A stretch of 64,000 nt of DNA from Chrysoporthe austroafricana (taxonomy: Eukaryota; Ascomycota; Sordariomycetes; Diaporthales; Cryphonectriaceae), in assembly GCA_001051155.2 (NCBI GenBank), contig JYIP02000008.1, forward strand, positions 1,550,001 through 1,614,000. Reading direction: 5' to 3'. The translations under genes and the position numbers were made by a program. Each line of letters starts with the position of its first letter. Position 1 is the first letter of the stretch. Under the pieces are notes generated by a model. It saw nothing but the letters and a program-made list of their open reading frames with translations. It ran no database searches and had not been told where the DNA came from. Positions 11,635-23,842 of the stretch are shown here, piece by piece.

Positions 11635-13043
11635 ATGGTCCAACAGCGAGAATACGATGCTCAGGTCCTGTCCTACAGACACCTGAGTGAGCTGCCCCGG
11701 GCGGACGAGGCCTTGCACAGCCTGAGGAAGATCGCTTCCTTGGTGAAGCCCATCATGAGGGCCCGGGGCTGGAAGGTGTCGGAGCTCTGCGAGTTCTACC
11801 CTTCGCAGACAAATCTATTAGGTACTTGCACCATCCCCCCCCCCCTTCTTTCCCGGCAAGGACTTCATTGCTAATGGGTGCACCACCAGGACTGAACGTG
11901 AACAGGGGTCAGAAGATCATGCTGCGCCTGCGATATCCCGGCGACCGCACCCAGTTCCTCCCGATAGAACAAGTCACGGACACGATGCTTCACGAGCTGG
12001 CACATATCGTCCATGGCCCCCACGACGCCCAGTTCCATGCGCTGTGGGACCAGCTCCGCGACGAGCACGAGGGGCTAGCCATGAAGGGTTACACGGGCGA
12101 GGGCTTCCTCGGCCAGGGCCACAAGCTCGGAGGCAGCGCCAGGGTCCCGCCGCAAGAAGCCCGCCGTCTAGCACGCGCTGCGGCCGAGGAGCGGGCGCGC
12201 CAGGCGCAGCGGTCCCGGGGGTCCGGCCAGAGGCTGGGTGGTGCACCTATCCACCGGGGTCAGGACATACGTCAGGTCATCACGAATGCCGTCGAGAGGA
12301 GGAACAGGATGGACCGTGGCTGTGCGAGCAACAACTACACCGATCAGGAGATATATAAGATCGCCGAGACGGCCACAAAGAACGGGTTCAGGACGCAAGC
12401 TGAGGAGGACGCGGCTAACGAGGCAGCAATCGCACAGGCCCTGTGGGAACTGGTGCAGGAGGACGAGAGACGCATCCACGGCAAGGACTACATCCCACCT
12501 AGCGCGGATTTTCCTGCTGGCAATGGCGGCGGCGCCTTCACCTCGACATCAAGGAATGCCGAGGACTCGAGGACACCGCCTCCAGTTCCGGAATGGTCGC
12601 GGCCGGGTGGCCCCAACACGGCACCGGGCCCGCCGCCCGAACGCGACTCGGAACCAGTCGCTCCTGCGCCCGCGAACGGCTGGACCTGTGAGATCTGCAC
12701 CCTACATAATCCTCCCAGTTTTCTTATCTGTGATGCGTGCGGGACGACTCGGCCAGAGTCCGTTACGAAGCAGCTGGCAGAGCAGGAGGAGAAGGAGAGG
12801 GCTGCAAAGCGGCCGCGGCCGAGCTCCGCGGCCAGGAGTCGGCAGGCCCGGCCGTACAGCGGCTCAGACCTGGCGCACTCGAGGATGGTCTCGTTCAAGA
12901 ATAGCAACAGCGGCGCGAGCAACACGCCACCGCCGGCGCCGAGCGGGCCTGCCTTCTGGGAGTGTTCGCGGTGCGGTAATGTCGTGGAGCGGCAGTGGTG
13001 GAGCTGTGGCCAGTGTGGGAACGTGAAAGAGAGCTCGAAGTGA
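11635..13043 (+). CDS. WSS1: WLM-domain metalloprotease, Wss1/SPRTN type
   Basis: Two exons (11635-11821, 11890-13043) encode 446 residues. The 68-nt intron contains an 11-base C run and splits a Gly codon, joining NLLG to LNVNRGQK, a strongly conserved WLM junction. The zinc site HELAHIVHGPH occupies residues 97-107, with H97, H101 and H107 as ligands and E98 as the catalytic base. A GEGFLGQGHKLGG segment follows. Two RanBP2-type zinc fingers lie at the C-terminus (WTCEICTLHN..ICDAC and WECSRCGN..SCGQC). Family knowledge: yeast Wss1 and its relatives cleave proteins covalently trapped on DNA and act with Cdc48 and SUMO/ubiquitin in the nucleus. The central Arg/Pro/Ser-rich linker (about residues 200-340) is probably disordered. 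Family and active site are clear; the exact substrate is inferred. Confidence 0.93.
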
Positions 13044-15372
13044 GCTTGGCTGCATGAGTGTGACGATGACGATGACTGATGAAGGCGTGCCCGGCGTTCC
13101 AGGTTCTGGTATGAACCCATATGGGGCTGCATAGTACACGGCAGAACAGCGGGTCCGGAGCTGTGTGTAGTCCGTACTCGGCAGCATGATACCCCAAGAT
13201 GCATCTGCTTTGAGAGAGAGCCCATGATAGCAACGCCATGACCACCATCGTATCATATCCCTCATCTCTCTTCTCCTGTCGCGCGCTTCCGTGCATCTCG
13301 CGGGCACTGTGTGTAAGGGTCGTCGTCGTATGCTGGAAACACTCATTTTATTCCGTCCCCAGACTCGGGAGTACCAAGTCGCGTCTGCATTATGTCAGCG
13401 GCGGACGTGACGTCAGCCGCGGCTGTTCATTCTACTCAAATGAACCGCTCGAGATTTTTTTTGCAGATCATCAGCCTTCTCGCGAACACCACTGGGTACT
13501 AGTAGGTCGCAAACCCAATGACACTCGGCCGTTGGGAGTCCCCATGCGGTGCCCATGCCCAGCAAGGATTTCGAGCGAGATTTTAGTCGGGTTCTTGGCG
13601 AACGATCGACGGGCTCCCCTGGTGCCTCTCGTGGCAAGATGACCCGTCATTTGCCCAGCCGCTTGCCATAGGACTCCATCCTTTGTGGGGTATCATCTAC
13701 CAGTCCCAGAGGGCTGCGGTACAGTACTACTATACTCTGGCACTAATGGCACATAGTATCTGCAGGGTGAGCAGATCGCATCGAAGGGTCTCGTGAGAAT
13801 GCGCGGTGGCGTCATCAGGGTACGGCCGATCTGCTCAACCACCCAGCCCGCCATGTACCACCCGCGCAGCAGCACGGCGCTGCGAGTACATACTATGATA
13901 CATACATGGCAGCAGGGAGAAAAGGGGACGTTCGCATGCAGGACCCCTCTGTCGTGTAACCGTCCTTGGCCCCGCCAGAGCCTGCCTGGGCGAGCCTGGA
14001 ACCATTGGTGTACGATCCAAAAAGGCCGCAGGGTCCAAGGGCCCAGGCTGCCAGGGTGGCCGGTTCTGCTGTCTATCAACCGCTCGTCTGTGCGTGTCTC
14101 TCTCTTCATCTCACACAGCAGATCGTCTGCAGCGCACGTGCGACGGCCTTCTCCACACGCCACAGCGCCGTCCCTGTGAGACGAGACGCTCCCGCAGGGA
14201 GCCCGCGCGCCTCACGGTACTGTGCCGTAGTGCACTGTACCGTCCTGTCCCGCGCCGCTGTCCCGACCTACCGCCATGTCATTGTCGTACGAGGCGCTGA
14301 GACCTGGGACTTAGATACAACGGCCACACGCTGCCGTCGCGAATCGCGCCTCGCCGCCTGTCACCGCCGGCCGCGAGCCTCTCCCGGCGGGCGTGCCTGC
14401 TGCTGGCGAGACAGGGACAGGCGGTGTCGTCCCGTCCCCCTCGAGCGGTAAGGGCAGGAATGGTAGGCCCGGGGCTGTCGCGTGGGACAGGAAGAGGCTG
14501 AAATTTTTTGATGATGGGCCCCAACAGGGACACCTCTGGTTCCAATCAGCACTGCAGTGAGCGGCCTTGCCCGACAAGGATAGTGTCGGTGTCGATCGTG
14601 GATGCTGTCCAAACTCTATTTGCGCTCTACCGGCGCTGCTCCCACCAGGCCGAACTCTTGTCTCCTCGACGAACGAACGGGACTTGGTGATGAATGACGC
14701 AACTTTTGCCGTCGCCAGCACCCAGCAGCTCCGGAACTCGACGGCGCTAGTCCGTGGGGAGGCCCTCAGTGCTGGAGAAATCCCAAGGCCGAATTGCACA
14801 GTTTGACGGGTCGGGCTGGGTGGACGACCTGGATCCGTTCCGGGCTCTCCTATCTTCCCGCTCTTCCCTGGCCACTTCATCATTCCTCTATGCCGCGTGC
14901 GTAAGCGTCGCTGTCTTCTCATTGCTCGCCGAGTCGTCCCAGCGTGTCTGGTCCGCCCACCCCCCTACGACTTCTCCTGTTCATCGTTTCCGGCGAGCCA
15001 TCTCGAGAGACCCCGTGAATATCCGCCGAACACCCCACCCGGCTTCACCACCCTACCTTGCCCGTCATCGGCACAGACGAGCTACTAGGCCGGCTCCTCT
15101 AGCCAGGAGCTTCCTTGGCCGGGCCCAGACCCATCGTCGCGCGGATCTGCTCCTCACCTGCCAACACATGACGTCTCATAGCCGCAGAACAGCAATACTG
15201 TTTACCCAGATAGGGGACGTGCTAGCGAGGGAACGGAGTGGCCCACGCGCCCGTGCAGCTCTCCGACTAAGATTGTCCTCTCCGGCCGACCACAGCACCG
15301 CGTGTCTCACACCAACGTGTCTCTGACGGGCTAGACGCCTCCACGAACGCTCATGCCAGCTCCCGCGGCGAC
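13044..15372. other. Intergenic and probable long leader of the histidine kinase gene
   Basis: About 2.3 kb without a convincing gene. The part from about 14800 to 15372 is pyrimidine- and C-rich and may be a long 5' leader; the frame at 14754-15326 is low-complexity and has no recognisable domain. An imperfect 10-bp inverted repeat with a 6-nt loop lies at about 14216-14241. Long leaders with upstream ATGs are common for fungal signalling genes. Confidence 0.4.
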
Positions 15373-18300
15373 ATGTTCGGCCCCGTCACGAAGGAGGACC
15401 TCAAGGCCATGCCTCCGACTACGTTGAAGGACAGCAGCCCGCTAGCAGATCCCCCTCCGCTCCTGAAACCCGCCGCCGACTTGCCGCAGACGGCCCTTCA
15501 CGATAGTGAAAGACATCCGCGACAGGACAGCCCGAGCTCCGCGCCGCCAGCAGACGGCCAGAGCGGCAATGTGCAGTCAGGCCCGTCTCCCGGCGCGCGC
15601 CGCGCCCTGCGCGATACGGCCGGCGACAGATCTTCGACAAACAGTCCTTTCCGACTCGAGATGCCCTTCATCACGCCAGGGCAGTTGGCCTTTTCGGCCT
15701 TGCAGTTTCTGCCCGTGCCGGTCTTAGTGCTGAACAACTGGAAGACTGTTGTGCTGGCCAACGAGGCGATGGGAAAGCTATTGGGTCTGATATCCGAATC
15801 GAACGAGAACAATGCCGATGAGCAATCAAGTGTCTTAGAGCAGCTCCAGGGGCAATCGTTATCTCAGGTTGGGATCGACATGGTCCAGAACGGGAAACCG
15901 GTTTGGGTTGCCTGGGATCAGTTCTTTGATGCGGTTGTCGAAGAGATGGGCTCGTGTCATGCTCAGACGAGCAGTGGCGACACAAGGTCCCAACAGCGAC
16001 CTGACTACGGCGATGCGACGCCGACTGCGGATGGTTTCGAGGATAAGAGATGCCCCAGCCAGTCTCAACAACAGACGGTCATTGAAGTCATTGTGTCGCG
16101 CAACGACTTCAACCAATCGGTGTTTCACTCGCGCCGCGTAAACACTCAAGACCCCGAGAGCCAGACTTACGCGAAGATGATAACAACTGTGTGGGAGGTG
16201 GCCGACCACCAGACTTACTTTACGCTCACCTTCACAAACACCGAGTCGTCCTCAAACTTGAGCTCGAGAAAGAAGGCAGTGGCACGGCCGACCACTCTTG
16301 AATCTGCCGACAAGAAGACCATCTCTTCATCATCCAACCCTCCCTCAGTTGCTTCCAGCCACTCAACCTCTTCACCGTCGTTACGAATCAGTCCAAACTC
16401 TGTCTCTCTGTCCTCCAGCCCATTTCCGCCCATGGGGCCGCCTTTCAAGTCCTTGCAAAGTGCGCCATCCCTCCTTCAGAAAACACTCATCATCAAGGAA
16501 GCCCTCCTCGATACCACCGAGACCCCGATCATCGCCATGTGGAAGGATGGTACGATAGCATACCCAAACGCAGCTTGTAGGAGATTGATGATCAAGGAGT
16601 CCGATTACGATACAACCGGCGGCTTGGACATACTGTCAAATTGGGTCGTGTACACCGAGGACTTCAGCAGAGCCCTTGATGAAGACGAGTTTCCCATCTC
16701 TATTTTGCTCAAGACGCAGACACCCTTTTCCGGCATGCGGTGTGGGGTCATCGACGCCGACGGCAAGAGGCTCGTGCTGGACATATTGGCCGAGGCGATC
16801 CGCGATGAGGAGACGGGCGAATTTCTAGCAGGAATTATTACGGGCCGAGATGTCACGAAAATGGCCAAGGAGATCGACCAGATTAAGGAGAGGGACGCCG
16901 AACGGTTCAAGACTATCTGTGATATCATCCCACAGTTAGTCTGGTCAACAGACCCATGGGGCTCGCTCGACTTCTTCAACACGCGATGGACCGATTTCAC
17001 GGGCATGAGTCTGAAGGAGTCTCTGGGTGTCCTCAACTGGCTGGAGGTCATACACCCGGACGACAAGGTCGAGACTAGGAAGAGGTGGGAGCAGAGCATG
17101 CGCACCGGAGAGCCTTACAGTGCGGAATACCGATGTCGAACCAAGGACGGCGAGTGGCGGTGGGTGCTGGGCAGAGCTATGCCTCTCAGGAGCCCAGAGA
17201 CTGGGAAGATCGAGAAGTGGTTTGGAACGTGCACCGACGTGCACGACAGCATCGAGTCGAAACTCGCCGCGAGGAGGACGCGCCAGCAGCTTCTCAGCGT
17301 CATTGCGCATGCCCATGTCACCATCTTCACGGTCGATCTGGACCGCAAGATTACCATGCTTGAAGGAGCGCTGATCGAGAACTCGGATGCGAGCCTGGGC
17401 TCCTCGCCCGGGTGGTGCATAGGAGGGAATGTGGATGAGGTCTTTAACCGCCTGCATCCGGAGCTGCCTGTGGGCAAGCGGCCTGATTTTCTTTCAGCCG
17501 TGGACTCGATCTTTGAGCGAAGATCCGGTGACGTTGTGGTTGAGCATAGCATAAGTAAGCTTCCTAATTCACTGTTGCTCCCTCTAGCCGGACACCTTGG
17601 AGCTGAGCTGGATCCTTCGCTTCCATTCCACCCTATCTTTGTTTATGTCTTCTCCTCAGCGGCCGCACGCTGACCATCACAGACGACCGGCATTTCCGAA
17701 CACGATTCTTGCCTATGACTATCAAGCAAGACAAGTTAGAGTCGAAAGGGGAAGGGCGGAACGACGATTCTGCGGACAGCGATATAGAAGGCGCAATTGG
17801 CATCATCATGGATGTGACCGAGGTGAAGGCAAAGGAGGCCGTCCTCGAAGCGCAAGCCAAGGAGAAGCGACAGTTACTGGCAAACGAGGCGGCTGCGAAG
17901 GAGGCCAGCAGACTGAAGAGCCAATTTTTAGCCAACGTGAGTTCCAACAGCCACTTGTGCTCGCCTTCCGCGTTTCTGACCAGGCCTAGATGTCTCACGA
18001 AATTCGGACGCCTATAACTGGTGTCATCGGTAAGTTAAGTTCTGTATCGTTATGATGGCAAGGCTGACGAAATGGATAGGTATGGCAGAGTTGCTGTTGG
18101 ACGTTGACCTGAACGGGGAGCAGCGAGAATATGCCGAAAATATCTTTCGGTCGGCTAATGCCCTACTGACTGTCATTAACGACATTCTTGATTTCTCGAA
18201 GGTTGAGTCTGGGCGTATGGATATTGAGGAAGTCCAATTCCGCATGTCTGTCATAGGTCAGTACGAGCGAAGATTGCGTCAGGCTCCTGCAGTCCAGTTC

Positions 18301-20002
18301 GAGGTCTAACCATCGTATACTCATTAGTGCGAGACGTGCATAAGATGCTCAGTTTCGCTGCCCAGCGGAAAAATCTCGAGATCATCGCTGACATTGCTCC
18401 TGACATCGCCGAAGATCTTGTCGTACTAGGTGACCCAGGCCGGGTGAGGCAGATCATCACGAACCTGCTTACCAACAGTATCAAATTCACACACCAGGGC
18501 TTCGTCAAGCTGTCACTCACAAAGGAGAAGGAGACAGATGACATGGTTGAGATCCGATTTGATGTGCAAGATACTGGCATCGGCATCGACGAGGCGATCC
18601 GAAAGAGATTATTCCAGCCATTCAGCCAAGGAGATGCGTCTACGGCAAGGAAATTCGGCGGAACTGGTCTGGGTCTGACGATCTGCAAGAGCCTTCTTGA
18701 GCTCATGCACGGCCGTATGACTCTAGAGTCTGTTGTCAATCAAGGGACCACAGCCTCCTTCTGGGTGCCCTTCAACAAGCCTCACGAGACACAACCGTCG
18801 AACCTGGTCAACATCCAACCCTTACCCGATCGCCTCCAGTCCGAAATGAGCGTGTCTTGCAACAGCTCCGACTTCGACGCGCTAGGGACGCCACCTAACG
18901 GAGAACTCGTGGGAAGTCCGTTGGAGAAGGGCAAGTTGCCCACAAGGCGGAAAGGCTCGATCTTCCCCGATGAGGTGGGTCTCTCGAAGGATGAGCGCTC
19001 CAAGATTCACGTACTTGTTGTAGAGGACAATGCCATCAACCAACAGATTGCCACCAAGACGATCCAGAAGTTGGGCTTCAATGTCTCGGCGGCTTGGAAT
19101 GGACGGGAGGCTTTGGATTACCTGGCTGCCGCGCAGGACGGTCAGACTCGAAAGCCTGATATTATTCTTATGGATGTGCAGGTGAGTTTACTTCATCTTT
19201 CTTACTGCCTTCCTTGTCGCTATCCAATTTTCCCTTCTGAATGGAAACCCGCCCCCCTTGCTCGCAGCAAGATGGGCAATCTTATTCTCTCTCTAACGCA
19301 AGCTTCGCTATACAGATGCCCATTTGTGATGGCTACAAAGCCACACATCTGCTACGCCATCACGTCCCCTACAAGGCCTACATACGCGACGTCCCCATCG
19401 TGGCCATGACGGCATCAGCCATCCAAGGCGACCAGGAGAAATGCAGAAAAGCGGGGATGGATGATTACCTCGCGAAGCCTGTGAGGTCCAAGACGCTGGA
19501 GCAGATGCTGGTGCGGTGGTCTCTTAACAAACGAACTATACCTACACCCCAACCTTCCTCGTCCCATACTTCGGTCTGCTCGGACGCGAGCGACAACTGC
19601 ACGAACGTGGGCATTCCAGCCATCGGATTAGAGGATGACGGCGAGCCAGCCACAACGGCGACGTTACAGCCAGAGGCGGAGCTCGAGGGGAGACGTAACA
19701 GGCCGCCCATGCCGAGGCCCAAGCTCTCACCAAAACCATCCTTCTTTTCCACGCACGCGCCGCCGGACGCCCCGGCGCAGGCACGGGCGGAGCTGTCGCC
19801 ACGCAAGGCGGACCTGCAGATCCGGCGTGTCGAGACGGACGAGCTCGCGCAGCAGAGCCGGGACGACAAGCTCATCGATGCGGCCGGGGGCTCTTCCGTC
19901 ACGCCGCTGGTGCACACGCCACTGGTCGACAAGGGGAACCCCCTAACGGAGGCCAACGTGCAAAGGTTCCAGCGGGAGGAACTCAGAAAGAGAATGTCCT
20001 AA
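15373..20002 (+). CDS. Hybrid histidine kinase with PAS domains and receiver
   Basis: Six exons (15373-17554, 17683-17936, 17990-18029, 18080-18256, 18328-19181, 19316-20002) give 1,397 residues, with all phases consistent. The N-terminal half has PAS-like segments near residues 110-150, 370-500 and a clear PAS at about 510-630 ([21 protein letters not shown]). The phospho-acceptor is H815 in NMSHEIRTP. The ATPase part follows with N-box [11 protein letters not shown]1 DTGIGID and G2 [10 protein letters not shown]. The receiver has the acidic pocket VVEDNA, phospho-acceptor D1167 (ILMDVQMP), T1201 and K1223 (YLAKPV). There are no membrane spans, so it is a cytosolic sensor that would pass phosphate through an HPt protein to Ssk1/Skn7-type regulators. 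The Pro/Ser-rich tail after about 1235 is probably disordered. A tempting in-frame extension past 17554 (to 17673) is intron: the 128-nt intron ends at ACAG, joining EHSIN to DRHFRTRF. I cannot assign the fungal HHK class. Confidence 0.93.
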
Positions 20003-20921
20003 ACCGACTCCTATTGGCTTCTTTTCTCCGGCCCTTACCCTCGAACGTTTTTTTAATTCCATTCGGTCAGCATGGCGTTGCGGCTCGTTTTGATACCGGT
20101 ACGGTGCGAGTGGAGGCGGCACTTGGTCCTGTGTATGCCTCCCAAGAGATATGGAGGCTTGATTTTTGCGGTCATCGAGTGCATTTTGGCATCAAAAATA
20201 AGCATGATCGGCGTTCTTTGTGGAAACAATAGCTTGTGCTATAGAGTTTGTGTCATAGAACTTGCGTGAGGGTTCCAGCAAGTACACAAACGAGGCGCGT
20301 GGGGTTTACGTGGCGGGGGGAACAATGCATTTGCCTACGGTACACTGATAGATAGCGTACCTAGACACGATAAGTATCACATCTAGCTGTGGCCTGGATC
20401 AAGTGCGAGACCCAGGAGACCTAGGAAGAAAGACCTAGGAAGAACCTGCACTTACAAGATTCGTGTGCCTCGGTTGTACCGCAGTGAAATGTCCACCCGG
20501 GCATGGTGAATGTGAAAGCCACCGCAAGCCACGTAAAGAAACGCATGCCGCCGGTTACGACACCACGGACGGAGAGATTCCGGGCCATCGGTGCCCCATT
20601 GCAATGCGCATCCCGTAACGCACGTGTGAACTCCTATGGTATGCCCCAATATTAAGCCCCGAAAACCGACTGTCGAGAAGACTGACTGTTCGGAGCGGAT
20701 GAACAGCAGTGAAGCTTACTCCGTCGTCTTATGACAAGTCGCGCCGAGTTCCCGGTTAAACCCGGCATTGTACTGCACGCCTGCTTTAAGGCCTGTCTCG
20801 CCCCCAGCTGAACAGGCAATTCTGTCGGAGTCGTCGGCGACAGCAACCAGCAGAACGACCCGGGACTCACTCACTGCCTTGACATCAACAACAGCGGCAG
20901 ATACGCACCGCGACAGCAGCC
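20003..20921. other. Intergenic, promoter of the luciferase-domain gene
   Basis: No coding sequence is supported. Short direct duplications such as AGACCTAGGAAGA occur near 20418-20443. The last 200 bases probably hold the start site of the gene at 20922. Confidence 0.4.
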
Positions 20922-21755
20922 ATGGCGTCAAACGGCCTCGCATACCTGACCGCCCACCTTCACCACTTCACGGACTCCCTCCCCCACGCAGTCCGGAAGA
21001 ACCCCACGGCCGCGGCCGCGGTCGTGATAACGGCGCTCGGTGTCTCGATCCCGACCCTCTCGTATGCCACCTCCAGCTACCGCGGGTACCTCGCCCTGGG
21101 CCAGGGCGGGATGCCCTACAACGTCTTCGGGTGGGCCCTGCAGGGCCTCCTGCAGCTGCTGGCGAAGCGGGACACGCGCGACCCGTCGCCCTTCACCAAG
21201 CCTGAGAACCGCCGGGCCACGGAGCCGCACGGCAGCGAGACCTTCCGCGCGGGCGCGCCGGCCCCCTTGCGCGCGGGGCCCCGCCCCGAGGTCCCGGGGT
21301 ACGTGGCGCCGCAGCGGCAGACGACGCAGCAGCCCGGCGACGGGGTCGCGATGCGGGCGCGGATGACGGCGTTCCTGGATCGGCTCGCGGCAGCGAACCC
21401 GGGCGCGCTGGCGCTCCGCCCGTCCGGGCTGGAGGGCGTCGGGACGCCGGCGCTCTACGCGGCGCCGCCGCCGCCACCGCTCCTGGCGGGGATGCTGCAC
21501 GGGGAGCTCGCACACGTGCACCCGGAGTGCAGCTCGCACGTCGTCCTGAGCATGACGGACGCGGAGGAGTTCGTGCGCAAGGGGTGGGCGGAGCGGCACC
21601 GGCTGAGCGGCGTCGCGTCCATGCCGTGGAGCTACGTGCTGATCTACGCGCCGCGAGACGAGGACGAGTACGTCGTGTGGAAGGAGATCATGAGGGCTAG
21701 CGTGAGATTTATCTGCGCCCTCAGCGAGAGGGAGGTGGATGTGAGTGCTGAGTAG
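20922..21755 (+). CDS. Luciferase-domain (PF17648-like) membrane-anchored protein
   Basis: An intron-less frame encodes 277 residues. A hydrophobic segment at about residues 29-50 (AAAVVITALGVSIPTLSYA) suggests one N-terminal membrane anchor. The C-terminal half matches my memory of the domain named Luciferase (PF17648), shared by actinobacterial and fungal proteins: ELAHVHPECSSHVVLSM, then EFVRKGWAERHRL, then VLIYAPRDEDEYVVW. Despite the name, the fungal members are not shown to emit light; their biochemical role is unknown. The linker between anchor and domain is rich in Ala, Pro and Arg and in GC. An antisense frame covers the whole gene but is a by-product of this GC bias. Confidence 0.8.
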   Translation: MASNGLAYLTAHLHHFTDSLPHAVRKNPTAAAAVVITALGVSIPTLSYATSSYRGYLALGQGGMPYNVFGWALQGLLQLLAKRDTRDPSPFTKPENRRATEPHGSETFRAGAPAPLRAGPRPEVPGYVAPQRQTTQQPGDGVAMRARMTAFLDRLAAANPGALALRPSGLEGVGTPALYAAPPPPPLLAGMLHGELAHVHPECSSHVVLSMTDAEEFVRKGWAERHRLSGVASMPWSYVLIYAPRDEDEYVVWKEIMRASVRFICALSEREVDVSAE

Positions 21756-22423
21756 TATGGCCTCTTCAGGTCTGGGCGGATGCGCGGTAACAGGATGGCA
21801 CGGGATGGCGTAGGTATATGGGAATACAAGGAAAAAGAAGAGAGAAAAAGGAAACAAAGGGAAGAGGAAGCATTTGTCCAAGGCGATGTATATGTGATAC
21901 GCTACGGTTGAAACGAGGAGCAGCTGGGGCGACGAGGACGTCTGACAACAACTCTTGGGGGGTGAACTCTATTATTCAGACTAAACCATCGCATTGTAAA
22001 GGTCTGCATGTAAATGAGCATTAGTGACAAAGGAGTTGTGATGTCACCGTGCAAATCTGCTGCAATGGATGCCCACCCAGGCCTGCTGTTGATGGTAGTC
22101 ATGACGCATTTGTTCAGGGTACGAGGGAGGGGAGAAATAGGACAATGAAGGCCGTGGGGACAGCAGCCCCAAAGTACCCTCACCTGGCCACTCACATCAC
22201 CTTGGGAAAGGGATCAAAAGGATTTAATCGTAGGAGTGAGAATCTAGAAAACAGAAACGTGAATGCGAGTCTCGAGAACGGGATTGAGGCTGAGCGGACG
22301 GCTGGTCTCTTTATCCTGGCCTATATACCAGGAGTGACCGCCTGGGTGGTGATTACTTACGTTAAGTATTATTTTTATTTTTTTTTTTAAAGTTAATAAT
22401 ATGTCGTTTCGTTATAACATATA
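21756..22423. other. Convergent intergenic spacer
   Basis: The spacer lies between two convergent 3' ends. It contains an A/G-rich run at about 21828-21872 and a T run at 22371-22388 next to the leftward gene's end. No gene is seen. Confidence 0.4.
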
Positions 22424-23842
22424 TTATTCGAGCAAGTCTACTACTAATAGGCCGGGCCAATACATCGACAGGTCTTGCACTCTAGTAGAGGACCGCTCTT
22501 CTGCTATATCTTCGGCTTCCTCACCCTCTTGTCGACTATGAGATTTGAGCGGGAACAGCCAGAAACCAAACGCAGGCTTAGCCGCTTTTGCCAGGTCCTT
22601 AGTCCTAACATCAGGGCTCGCTCGTCCACATGCGATGTTCCGGTCCACGCTGTCAGATATACTCGGTCCCGGCAACCGCCCGTTCCACGCATCGTCCTCC
22701 CATTGTATAAAGGTCTCGGCATCCTTCCTCGTATGGATATCCGAGATGCAGGGCGCCGAGGGCTTGAACGCCAGGAGCCAGCTATACCGGGCGTGGCCAC
22801 CCGTCGTAGCGCCTAGATCTGCCAGAAAGGAATGCCAGGGCTGTAGCGCCGTCCGCGGGTGAGCATCGTATGCGAATACCCTCCGCAGATCCTGCTCGAT
22901 GGGGCGGGGGTCGCAGGGCAGGCGAGCGAAAGACGGGGCAGAGGTATAAATCGGCATGGAGCGGTTGAATACAACGCCGTCGATGTCGATTCCGGAGAAG
23001 AAGGGGACGATCTGTCGTCCCATGTTCGGCCGCGTGACGAAGAACACTTCTTGGAGGCCCTCGATTACCTCGACGAAGGCCTCCCGCGCTGCCCAGGCAT
23101 CCCAGGGCTCAGGCACATCGCGACGGACGCCCCATTGGGACAGGCACTGAAGATCTAGTGCCAGGTTGAGGAGACCGATGTGGCGTGGGTCCAGTGCCGT
23201 CTTGAGATCAACCAAGAAGGCTCCCAAAGTGATCTGATACGGCGGGCACTGGGGTTGAACGTAGAGGAAATCATACTCGGGGTTGAAGAGCAGAGTGTGC
23301 GGCATGGCTTTCGCCTTGCCCACTCCCAAGCTGCGGTGGGGATTTCCCGTTGTGAACTCGCAGGGGATTCGGACCCGATAGAACTTGAGGGCTTCTTCTC
23401 TTGCCTCTCTGTTGACCCGAAGGAGCTTGCTCAAGACGCCTCTTCCCCGTACAACAGCGCGGTATTGGGCGCCTGTGCGACGATGCGCCAGCTCTTCAGC
23501 CACTACATCCCTTTGCTTCGGGTGCATCGAGTGAGATGCATCAGCACCAACACCAACACCGCCAGTCGTATTGGTGTTCGCTGTTCCCCCGGAGGCTTCC
23601 CCTCCCCCACCAGCCCCTCCGAGTATGGCCATAAACTGCCGTCTAAGAGCGTCCACGGCGTCTGGTGGAGATTCGATGTAGATCTCTATGATCCGTTCGC
23701 GTCGCAGCGTTGTGCGCCATATTTCAAGTCGCAGCTCCTTGGGTAGTTCGGAGAATAGAGGGAAGGACTCACAGGCCCTGGGCCGGGCGTTATGGGCGTT
23801 ATGGGTCCCATTAAAGATGCGGAGGTGTGGCTCAGAAGACAT
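22424..23842 (-). CDS. 2EXR-domain protein of unknown function
   Basis: A single-exon frame of 472 residues starts at MSSEPHLRIF. An in-frame Met 42 codons upstream is less likely because the added residues look like translated leader. The N-terminus has the 2EXR signature at residues 27-50 (FPLFSELPKELRLEIWRTTL), a domain found in very many fungal proteins with no known biochemical role, related in pattern to F-box-like N-termini. A Gly/Ala/Thr-rich low-complexity loop follows (about residues 75-105), then LLRVNREAREEALKFYRV, a second family hallmark. The rest is globular with many Trp, Pro and Phe residues. Members are expanded in Sordariomycetes and probably act as protein-interaction modules; this is inference. 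Confidence 0.82.
   Translation of the reverse strand: MSSEPHLRIFNGTHNAHNARPRACESFPLFSELPKELRLEIWRTTLRRERIIEIYIESPPDAVDALRRQFMAILGGAGGGGEASGGTANTNTTGGVGVGADASHSMHPKQRDVVAEELAHRRTGAQYRAVVRGRGVLSKLLRVNREAREEALKFYRVRIPCEFTTGNPHRSLGVGKAKAMPHTLLFNPEYDFLYVQPQCPPYQITLGAFLVDLKTALDPRHIGLLNLALDLQCLSQWGVRRDVPEPWDAWAAREAFVEVIEGLQEVFFVTRPNMGRQIVPFFSGIDIDGVVFNRSMPIYTSAPSFARLPCDPRPIEQDLRRVFAYDAHPRTALQPWHSFLADLGATTGGHARYSWLLAFKPSAPCISDIHTRKDAETFIQWEDDAWNGRLPGPSISDSVDRNIACGRASPDVRTKDLAKAAKPAFGFWLFPLKSHSRQEGEEAEDIAEERSSTRVQDLSMYWPGLLVVDLLE

Noticed and set aside
14754..15326. 190-residue frame before the histidine kinase
   Set aside because: Low-complexity Arg/Ser/Pro sequence in a C-rich leader, with no homology signal I can see.
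17555..17673. In-frame continuation of histidine kinase exon 1 to a stop at 17673
   Set aside because: A GTAAGC donor at 17555 and ACAG at 17682 join conserved sequence in phase; the read-through lacks the histidine and receiver parts.
20928..21881. 317-residue minus-strand frame
   Set aside because: Antisense to the luciferase-domain gene; Arg-rich composition is a GC artefact.
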